DNA of 64,000 nt from Hydractinia symbiolongicarpus (lineage: Eukaryota; Cnidaria; Hydrozoa; Anthoathecata; Hydractiniidae). The position numbers were made by a program, and so were the translations under genes. Location: assembly GCF_029227915.1 (NCBI RefSeq), contig NC_079887.1, positions 23,929,650 to 23,993,649 of the forward strand, given 5' to 3'. Under the pieces are notes generated by a model that saw nothing but the letters and a program-made list of their open reading frames with translations, was not told where the DNA came from and ran no database searches. Below, one piece after another: positions 54,841 through 64,000 of this stretch (position 1 is the stretch's first letter; each line of letters starts with the position of its first letter).

Positions 54841-54899
54841 GTATTATAATATAGACTAGTCGTTAACGACATGTTGACGACTAGTCTATATTATAATAC
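54841..54899. repeat. 23-bp-arm perfect palindrome at Helitron-type end
   Basis: Arms 54841-54863 and 54877-54899 are exact reverse complements (GTATTATAATATAGACTAGT plus CGT), with TAACGACATGTTG between them. Each arm contains the GACTAGTC of Helitron-type 3' ends, so it looks like two element ends joined back to back. Confidence 0.88.
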
Positions 54900-56652
54900 A
54901 CAACTTTGGATAAATTGTAACTTTGAGTAGTGGTTGGATAATCCCCGTAAGTTTTTTTTATGACTAACGACTGGTTTTAATAAATATTGCCTGGGTCGCA
55001 AAATATTCCTTCATTGATGAGAAAACACTTTAAAGGAAATTTCATTTATGTTGCTAAACGTTTGTCTGCTTAAAATTTTGTCAGACTTATTTTTCGCCAC
55101 TGGTGCTATGTTACATAGCGTTCTTACATTTTATTGTCTATTCTCAGCAAATTTTTGCACTTAACAACCATATTACACTCATTTACGAAACTCTTTTTTT
55201 TTATTAGATTCTTTAGACATCTGTGAAAATTTTAATATAACAAATTATATTTGCCATGTTTTAGTATGAATTTTTTTTATTTTTGTTGTGACTTTGAGAG
55301 AAGTGTGAAAAAATAATATCATATAAAAGACCAAGAAATAAAATATATTAAATTTATTTTTTTATGTATCAGAGATAGAAGCAAGGGAAGGAAAAATCCG
55401 AAATTAATAACAAAAAGAATCTAGCTTCTCTGGTTAAAAAGGTTAGCTTACTTTTTAAATTACATATTTTTTCTCTGTTCGAGATATAAGATTAATTATT
55501 TTACGTTTTCTGTTGATCACAAAAAGGTGTAGGATAAGGCACAGGTTCGCCAAAAGCGGAAAAATGTATGATTTGCTCAATAATAAGATTTGATAACAGT
55601 TTGGCAGCTAAGGAAAATTAAAAACACCTAAATAAAAAAAAATAGAAACTACGAAAGCCAGACGGCAGGGGGTAAAATTCTTCTATACTCGGACGAAATA
55701 GCTAGAACACACTTATTTTCATTTATATCTATCTCTGAAATGGAAAATTTCAAGTCAACACAAAATATCATTACTCTGGCTTTGGTGAATATAAGAAACC
55801 ATAGTTTTGTTGTCTCAATTTTAAGTGAAGTTTGAATGCAGAAAGTTTGTGCTGCTGATACGGTTGATGGAGGTCTGACAGACCCTTTATAAAAACCTGA
55901 TAGGGGGACAAATACGAAAAAGTCTCTGTTGGACGTGTAATATACGTGTAAATATGGTGTACACGTGTATCCTAAAAATTTGTGTTTTGTTGATTTAATT
56001 AAAAGGGAATACAACGTTTTCAAGTTTTCAAATGTTTGATAAGATTTCAAATGTTTGATAACGTGCATTTTTAAAAGCCTTTTCGGTGGAAAAAAACTTC
56101 ACAATAAATGTTGCTGCGGTTGATCTTTGTTGAAGAAGAAATAAAGAAGAATATAAGATGAGATTTCTTTTTTTATTTTTCTTAAAAAACAATAACAGCT
56201 TGTGATATAACTTGTCGTAAGATAATTAAGATCGACGTTATTGTAGTCGTATTCTTTGCATATCTTTTCTTTCGACGTTATATTATAACGTTTATTGAAA
56301 ATGTACGTGAATATAGCTGTAAAATAGGCTGACGGGTAGGTATCCCAAATTCGATTATAAATGGCTTCTTAAACTTGTTTCTTTTAAATTTATTCATGTT
56401 ATGAGTTGTTGAACCAGCCTCTTGTAACGGGTTTTAATGCAAGGTCACCAATTTCTTGATTGTTTACTCATTACAGTAAATGTCTTTGTAGTAGCTAGCT
56501 TAATTGTATAGGCGCATAAACAAAATAACCATGTATTCTTAAAACGGACAAGAAAATACAATGTAAAGTGTCATATTTAATAGTGTTAGCCACCAGTTAA
56601 TTATACCTGACTATTCTACATGTGACGTATTTATACTAATGATTGATTTTAG
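54900..56652. other. Upstream flank of the ammonium transporter gene
   Basis: AT-rich. A 139-aa minus-strand frame at 55649-56068 has no recognisable domain, signal or splice support and is not called. Confidence 0.5.
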
Positions 56653-56653
56653 T

Positions 56654-59600
56654 ATGTCCAATTCCACTGAAAAACTATGCAGTTGTAATGATGAGCGCAT
56701 TAAGCAGATTGTTGCCGACGCCCTCAACAGCAGTGAAGCAGGGGATGCCACCTGGATTTTGACAAGTGCTTTTATTATTTTTACTATGCAAAGTGGATTT
56801 GGACTACTTGAAGCTGGTAAGAAACTGTTGATTTAGATCCTGTAGGGATATTAGATTACGAAATCTATCAGAATTCTATTCACAGAGACAGTAAGTGTTA
56901 CAAACTGCAACACTGAATTTACAATTAAACAAAAATATAGAGTTGACCTTTTACCTTACAGGATTTATATTTTAAATTGTCCGTGCACTGTATTTACTAA
57001 ATTGACTTTTTATTTTAAAGTAGTTGGTGGCCCGTGGACAAATCCACGGGTTCGCCGCATTTATTTACAGCATTTTGTTTTTCTCGCTACTGTGGTACCA
57101 TTTTGCGTTGAGAAAAACATATAAAACAAAAATGTCACTGGAAACCGGGAGTTTTGAAGTGCGTGGGTTCGAATTTCACTCTTTCCGAAAATTTAGTGCA
57201 GATTTAGGAAGAAGTAAACATATCGATGTTTTCAGAGACAAAAACGGAATTACCAATGTCAACACCACATAGCTTTTAAAAAGGGCGTAGCAACACTGCT
57301 AAGATTGTTTCATATTTGCTTGTCGGCATGTCAGAGCCGCAACAAACTTGCTGATTGGCTATTTTTAAAAATCGGTCGACGCGTTGGCGTTGTGAAAAAC
57401 AAAGGTGGTAAAAATCGGGTTCTGTGGGGATTTGAAATCCGCGGGATCGTTGGCTTTGGAAAATCGATTTCGTGTTTCCGTAATAGGACGCATCACTTGC
57501 GGACAGGCAGACCAAATACGACTATTATTATAGAGAAGTTACTTGAAGTAACCCGTTTTAAAATAAATATAATGAAAACCTCTTTTGCCACGTACGAATG
57601 CACGAATTTTGACGTAGAAAAATCCATTAGCTGCAATATAACACAAATCGTTTTTACCATGGTCTAGAAGAAGCTAGTGTATTCACTTTTTGCACCTCAA
57701 AGCAATAGTAAATACTGCCGGAAATACTGCCGGTGGTGACATTTTAATCAACGCTATTTGAACTAGACAATCATCAAACAAACTTTAGGATGACTGCCTG
57801 CAACAAAAGAATACATATGAAAGAAGAATTTTGTTTAAAAGATGTAGACATTCGGATGTTTTTTATTGAAATTTTTATTGCATTTTCCTCGATCTTCAAG
57901 GAGGACTACCTTCTGGAAGAATTGAATTTTTGTCATGCTTAAAGTTATAAACCACCAGTATATATACAACCAGCAGAAATTGGGTAAGGGTAAATTGTAT
58001 TTCTTTTTAGGCTCATGTTCGATTAAAAACGAAAGCAATATCATGATGAAAAACGCCATTGATGTCTTGTTTGGTGCGTTGGGTTATTGGCTTTGTGGTT
58101 TTGGGTTAAGTTTTGGTCAAAGCGAATATACCAATGCATTTACAGGAATTGGAGCTTTTCTTACAGACTCTACTGATCAAGACATGGGGCATTTATTTGC
58201 CAAATATTTCTTCCAACTTTCCTTCGCCACAACAGCGACAACCATAGTGTCTGGTGCAATGGCTGAAAGAACTAACCTAAAAGCGTACATGTTGTTTTCA
58301 TTCCTAAATATGTTTTCGTATGTTTTTCCGGCACATTGGATATGGGATGACAAAGGGTTTCTACACGCACTAGGAGCGCAAGATGTTGCAGGTTGTGGAC
58401 CTGTCCACCTTATTGGTGGAACTGCTGCTTTTGTGGCTACGCTGGTGTTGAAGCCAAGGTAAAAGTATATATTCTATTTAAAATCATCAGATATTGTTTT
58501 CAAAAGAAACTTGTAAGATAATTCAGAAAATGATGTTTATTAACAGATATCATCGATTCGATGAGAAAGAGGCACAAGATTACGAGCATTCATCTCCTAT
58601 GAATATAATTCTTGGACTGTTCATGTTATGGTGGGGCTGGTTGGGATTTAATTGTGGCTCCACATTTGGTGTGAGTGGAGGTAATAACACGTGTTTTGGC
58701 AAACTTTTTACCATTGGAGATAGAAACTAGGAGATTATAGGTTTAGTTACTTGCTGTTCTGAAACAAACAAATTGTTTTGTGAAAATATTTTTTTGTACA
58801 GGAAAATGGAAGCTTGCATCCAGAGCCGCTGTAGTCACAGTTAATGGTTCAGTCGGAGGCGGTTTGTTTGTTATATTTTACTGCTACATTCTGACAAACA
58901 AATTTAACCGTAAACTCGATGTTGGAATTTTTGCAACCGGTATCTTAGCAGGATTGGTGAGCATAACTGGGATTTGTGCAATTTGTAGACCCTGGGAGGC
59001 ACTCCTAATTGGATTCATTGGAGGTGCAATAGCGTGTTATGGTATGTCTCAAGTTAACTGCCTTCTCATATTTAGAATGTCACTTATTGTTGTTTTTCTC
59101 TTCCTATCAAGAGATAGGACGGGGATCATGAGTCAATAGGACAGGGATGGTGTGTCAATATGATGGGGTCGTGAGTCAATAGGACAGGGATTGTGATTTA
59201 AAGTAAATTTGTTACAGCAACTTCAACACGCGTTTTCTTCTCTTCAGGTTGCACTTTACTTGAGTACCTTAAGATTGATGATCCAGTTTCATGCGTTCCT
59301 GTTCATGGATTTGCTGCTATATGGGGACTGATTAGTGTGGGTTTCTTCGCAGAAAAAGATATCTTTGACAATCTGAACGAGAGCGAGGGTTTATTCAAAG
59401 GTGGTGGACCTAATCTTTTGGGATACCAACTACTTTCTATTGTGTGCTACTGCACATGGGCAGCAATCACTACGTTTGTTGAGGTAAGTAAGGGGACTTA
59501 TTTTTAACAGATAGTGCATCAAGGTTGATACTTCTTATTCCTTAATAAAAAGTAAATTGTAAGCTTCGTTTGAAGCACCAATTAAATTATAGCTTTTAAG

Positions 59601-62600
59601 TTAACAACTAGAAGAAGATTAAAAATTGAAAGACGATAGCCTAATTAGGGAATCTTCTTAAATTTTAAAAATTGTCCCGTAGTGGAACCTGTAAAATTGG
59701 AAATTGCCTACAAACATGATTCAAGGATAATGCGAAGACAGCTAACTGTTCCTTTTGTGCATTCTCAAAAAATTTAACATAGTGAAGACGATCATTTGCT
59801 GAAAGAGATATTAAAAACTGAGTTACATTTCTAGAATAATTACCATGCGCAATAAGAAAATGTTATTTTTAAATACCTTGATAAGTGAACATTAGCACGT
59901 TGTAGTAAAGGGTCTTTTAGCATGTAATTATTTTAGTTAAGCCTGTGGATAGAACAGTAATAGAGATATTAAGATTTAAAGCTTTTTTCACACATACAGA
60001 AAATAAAATATATTTCGCATGGTACATCCTTATCTAAGACATAACATTGTAGACTCTTATCGCTTTTCCCTACAACAAATTTAATTTTTAGATAAACATT
60101 CATAAGTTGTTCAATAGATATAGAGCAAAATTGACTCACTTGAAAATAAAGTATTTTGAGTAAATATTGTACTAATATTAGTCGTGGTTTAAGTTATTAA
60201 GTTATTCAGAGAAAATTATTCATGACCTAATCACTTTTTATTGGATTCTTCCCGGTAAGGCTAGATTGACAACCAGGCTATATAAATAAGACCATGGTTC
60301 CAATGGTTTTCTCTGATAAAGGTTCTATAGGTTCTTACGATATGAAGACTTGCAAAACTTTTACCATCTTTCTAGAATCTAATTAATTACCCAACCATTT
60401 TAACGTTTATCTTCTGTAATAGTTAGTGAGCGAATTAGTATATTGAGTCCATTCTTTAGCTTTCCTCTCAGACAAGCTCTGCCCTTTTAATAAAAACTTA
60501 GAATAAACGTTCACCTTGATAATTCAGATAATTGACAGGTGCAACAAATCCGTTATACGTTGTTCCTATTTCTTCCAAATTATTCTAGTTAAGGATAAGT
60601 TAACCCCCTTTTCACACACACATACACACTTAGTATATGTAAGGCATCTCCAAATCACAAAAAAATATGTGGCCTAAAAGATATATAAATTTCCTATAGA
60701 ATGGTGTGTGTTTTATTTAATGTGTATACGAAATTTCCAAATAGGAGAAAAAAGATTTTAACTGAAAAATGCGCCCTCGACTTTCGGCTTTGATATCTCC
60801 CCTCACCAAAACTTTTTCTAAAGGAAGATGTTGCAAAAACAGAAGGGTATAACGTTAAATTTTGATTTAATTTCTAAGGTGGGAGAAAATATCCAAAAAA
60901 ACACTGCTATTACTCAGTCTATCATAGTCCCCAATATCCATCATAGTAAACTATTAATTTGCATTTACAACTGCCATTAAAACAATGCTGTGGAATTTCA
61001 TGTTATTGAAAAGCATTTGGCCTCCTCATGGTGGACAATGGACAATCACATGTTTACCATCCAACGCTCTCTAGCATTTTGGAAAGTTCCATTTTTCCTC
61101 AAAAAGCTTACTTATTACTTTTTCACTCATCTGACGTATTTTGGACTTTGATAAATTCCTTATTGTGTAAAATGTTCCACAGATAGTTGCATGTTTCCTT
61201 AATAATGCGGCCGACGGTTGTCGACTCATCCTATAATTTGTTGATATTGCTTTAAACGAGTGTCCTGTTGCAAGATATCTTAATTTAATTGCAAGCCTTT
61301 CATTAGGCTTTATTGGCTCTTGTTTTAAAGATTCCTTTTGAATAAAATGAGAAATTATTAATCGTAACAGTTCATTACATTTCATGGCAGACATTCGAAA
61401 CATTTGAAATATTATTTCTGCATTGAGTAACTTTGCTTGCAGCACCAAAAGAATGAAACTTTCCTTTCTGTTGACTTGCAAACCCAAAAACAATGCTTCC
61501 TTGGTCTATTCTTTCGCACAAAATAATTAAACTCGTCCAATTCGAGGTCGTAAATTTAAGATTTGGTAATTTCTTTTTTTGTGTGTTCCTCGCGTCGCCA
61601 TCTTTTGAATTGTTTTTATTTCTTTGAGCCCGACGCAAAGTGTAGATTAGAGAATAAAGAAACCGCGGCAAATTTTGTTCTTTACCTTGTGATTGTTGTG
61701 ATTGCGCGCGTGTCTGGAGGTCGTCCCTTAAGCAGCAGGAAATATTCCTTGCAAATGAATTCAAATACATCAGCGCATACTTTGGGTTTTTTTATTTTTA
61801 CATATTGAGTTATTCTCAGTAAGTGTCACAGGGAAAAATATTTTCTAAAACCAAATTTCGCGTGTCCTATGGTCCCACGAACCGTTTATTTATTCCTTTC
61901 CGCGCTGTCTTTAAAAGAAATTTGCCTGAAATTATTTTGAATATTATTCCGACAAAATCTAATTAGAGATAGTATGCCTAAAATTGTGTAAGTAATCTAT
62001 TGCAAAAGCGGACGGAAGTTCGTTCCATGAGCAATTACTATAAGTTACAAACATGCGCATAATTCCGGACTTAATATGTTGCAAAAGAGGGCCGAATTTT
62101 GAATTTTGTGCCACAAGCAATTGGCCGTTTTCTACATTTCCACCAAAACCAGGTAATCTCAACCTGGTGATAAAATCTTTAACCTAAAAATATCCAATGC
62201 AATATAACTTTATCGACTTTGCTCCGCCGCGCGAATCTCCAAAGGCTAACAACTCGTTTTCGATAAGAGACAAACGCAATATGGTCAACAATAGATATTA
62301 TATTATTTCTTTATGTTTGCTATCCATCAAGCACGATTCCCACTGTGGTTTAAGTGTTTTAAGTATGTTTAGATAAGATTTTAAAGTTAAAGCATAATGG
62401 AAACGTCTTCGCGTTTTAAAATTTTCGGCATAAAACCTTAAACCGCAGATACAATAAAATGTTAGATCAAAAAATTTTGATATTGTGGTTTGAAGTTCAA
62501 GGGCGCCGACAAACGCTCAAGGAGTTTTCAACGATTTTAGGGCACATATTGCGCATTTTCACGTTAAGACAAAAAAGAGTTTGTTACAGGAAGAGAATCC

Positions 62601-63353
62601 TAGCGAACTTATTCGCCAATATCCAGTGATTTTTTGATAAATTACACAAAGGCTACCAAGAGATAAACGCGACATGTTTTTGCTTTTAAAACACAATGGG
62701 AATGCTCAGGGTTTATTATAATTTTTAAAACACATTTAAAACCTTTTAGGTTTTAAATTTAAATCCAAGTTAAACCATAGTGGGATCCAAGTTTTATAGT
62801 CTTTGTAAATATATAGTTAGCAATTTTTTAAATGATTAACTTCGACTCGTATTTTTAGCTGTATATCGCAGACAAAGTGTTTGGGCTCAGAATATCATTG
62901 GAGCAGGAGCTCATTGGATCTGATTTTTCAGAGCATGGAATATCTGTGATTGCTAAAGAGTCATCTGAAGTGGACAAAAATGGCGACCACAGCTACGAAA
63001 CAACAACCAATGTACAGCATTCTATCAAAGCTCTTAAGAAGAATATGCTGCTGCGGAGCTGCTCCAATGCGTTTTCTAGGCGAAATCAACTTGTCAAAAA
63101 AGAAAACGTTAGAATTTACCCGGAAGAACAACAGGAAAATGAGAAACCTACCTTTTCAATCCATAATAAATACAAAGAGAAAAACTACTGGAAGGCAGGT
63201 GTTGTAAACTTTGGATATATGACTATTGCTGACGGAAGAAAAGAGAATCAAAATTGCCCCGAAAACTATATTTCGAACCATACACCTGTTTCAAAAAACA
63301 ACGACGATGTGATCCCATTCGCTAATTCTGAAAACACAACAATGGAGTCTTAA
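56654..63353 (+). CDS. Amt-type ammonium transporter (6 coding exons)
   Basis: Exons 56654-56816, 58011-58458, 58547-58680, 58802-59041, 59248-59483, 62859-63353, giving about 571 aa; all introns GT..AG with consistent phase. It moves ammonium/ammonia across the plasma membrane, normally as a trimer. Exon 1 begins MSNSTEKLCSC, then TM1 (WILTSAFIIFTMQSGFGLLEAG). Exon 2 holds GYWLCGFGLSFG and the Amt signature with D179 and H187 (DVAGCGPVHLIGG). Exon 5 holds the second pore histidine, H348 (CVPVHGFAAIWG). This twin-His pair and signature mark Amt/Mep rather than Rh proteins. Exon 6 encodes the last helix-flanking segment and a long, polar, presumably cytosolic tail of about 150 aa. An upstream in-frame ATG exists at 56639, but an acceptor-like TTTTAG ends one base before the 56654 ATG, so I prefer 56654. 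AATAAA near 63669. Confidence 0.93.
57019..57536 (-). mobile_element. Helitron-type element in intron 1 of the ammonium transporter
   Basis: Read on the minus strand, it starts TCTCTATAATAATAGTCGTA, runs through CTGCCTGTCC, and ends CCCGTGGATTTGTCCACGGGCC then CCAACTA. The middle resembles 38305-38470. Frames within it (57024-57272, 57305-57667) are not genes. Confidence 0.65.
59484..62858 (+). other. Large intron 5 of the ammonium transporter
   Basis: 3,375 bp, GTAAGT donor and TTTTTAG acceptor. Contains the Harbinger relic at 60880-61563 and a roughly 60-bp imperfect tandem duplication at about 61997-62125 (TTGCAAAAG...AGCAATT). Confidence 0.8.
60880..61563 (-). pseudogene. PIF/Harbinger transposase relic in intron 5
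   Basis: Minus-strand frame 61493-61071 has MFRMSAMKCNELLRLIISHF, NERLAIKLRYLATGHSFKAI and FEEKWNFPKC, the N-terminal blocks of Harbinger transposase. A stop then interrupts, followed in frame by ALDGKHVIVHCPP, the first catalytic block. A further fragment, SIVLMAVVNAN then FTMMDIGDYDRLSNSSVFF, continues to about 60890. Multiple stops show it is dead. It differs in sequence from the 34230-35512 relic. Confidence 0.78.
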
Positions 63354-64000
63354 CGAAGTAACATCTCAATCTAAAGGCATAAATAACTTAATTGTTTATT
63401 AATTAAATAATTTTAAAACTTAACTTGTGTAATCCGTGTTATAACAAAGGAGATGCACTAAATGTTAGACGAATCGGAAGCTGTTATAAATTTTTTGTAA
63501 AAACACACTTATGATAAACAAACAAACGTAACTTAATTACGCCGGAGGATGCAAATGTTTTGCAATGTCGATAAAGTTCTTTAGTATTTTAAACTTTTGC
63601 AGTTTATTTTGTCTTCCGTCTATTTGACGTCAATTTTACCTCATGTACATTCTACTTACACGCATGGACAATAAACGTCTTTCAAAAAGAATACCTAAAT
63701 TCTAACCAGGCTGGAGATTCCTATTTTTTATTGTTTTAGACAATATATCTATTGTTTCTAACCTGAAATCTCATTTTCATATTCTTATAAAAAAAGCCTG
63801 TAACTCGCTATCTCTCCTTGTGTGATGTACCAAGAATCGATTTTTTTAAGTGAAAAAATAACTAAAACAAAATCATCAACATAAAAGTTTTCACGAGTTA
63901 ATTAAAAATCCACATGCAAATCGTCTTCAACAAAAAGAGCAAATTTTTTTGTCTTAAATAATAGATCATAAACACCTGTTGTGTTGTGTCCATTCATAAG
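63354..64000. other. 3' flank of the ammonium transporter gene
   Basis: AT-rich 3'UTR and flank; poly(A) signal candidate AATAAA at about 63669 and a TGACGTCA at about 63626. No further gene visible. Confidence 0.5.

Noticed and set aside
55649-56068. 139-aa minus-strand frame upstream of the ammonium transporter
   Set aside because: No domain, signal peptide or splice support; composition like surrounding AT-rich DNA.
57130-57200. tRNA box B-like GGGTTCGAATTTC
   Set aside because: No matching box A or cloverleaf; lies inside a Helitron-type repeat.
57024-57667. Two open frames (82 and 120 aa) in the ammonium transporter intron
   Set aside because: Both are within the Helitron-type element 57019-57536 or its edge, without domain content.

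Overview
This is AT-rich eukaryotic DNA with multi-exon genes, GT..AG introns and a heavy load of transposable elements. The mix is typical of a cnidarian, most likely a hydrozoan: BEL/Pao, pogo/Tigger and PIF/Harbinger elements, Helitron-type repeats, an invertebrate-type PC-esterase and an Amt ammonium transporter. I cannot name the species from sequence alone. No prokaryotic, viral-genome or CRISPR features are present.

Host genes. I reconstructed five by joining exons at splice sites with matching phase. (1) and (2) are two paralogous secreted proteins on the minus strand, at 796-2314 and 10963-12802. Each has a signal peptide exon, a low-complexity Pro-rich exon, and two cysteine-rich exons with identical Cys spacing. 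I do not recognise the family. (3) A type II membrane PC-esterase/SGNH-like protein lies at 18696-20665 (+), with a decayed partial copy just upstream. (4) A type II membrane glycosyltransferase-like protein, with its coding sequence in one exon, lies at 40774-41703 (-). (5) An Amt-type ammonium transporter of six coding exons lies at 56654-63353 (+). Its introns hold a Helitron-type element and a Harbinger relic. No operon-like cooperation is visible. Three genes have a 3' splice site immediately before or shortly upstream of the start codon, which fits a 5'UTR intron or spliced-leader addition.

Mobile elements, left to right: a 611-bp terminal-inverted-repeat (TIR) element with a MADF-domain fragment (3811-4421); Helitron-type repeats with GTCT-rich 5' parts, at 7427-7604, in tandem arrays at 36772-38531 and 42940-44698, and as scattered copies; a BEL/Pao retrotransposon with identical 147-bp LTRs and a 5-bp target duplication (26222-32129); a decayed Harbinger region with an intact MADF gene (33283-35512), abutted by a piggyBac-type MITE (35546-36292); a complete, apparently intact pogo/Tigger transposon (45144-48070) whose intron carries an antisense HIRAN-like gene; and a decayed element with inverted 20-bp repeat arrays (50418-51908).

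Tandem repeats include a 9-bp minisatellite (15301-15591) and a 14-bp satellite (39606-40030). The rest is AT-rich intergenic DNA in which I see no supported gene. The most novel points are the tandem Cys-rich secreted family and the HIRAN-like gene nested antisense inside a pogo transposase intron.
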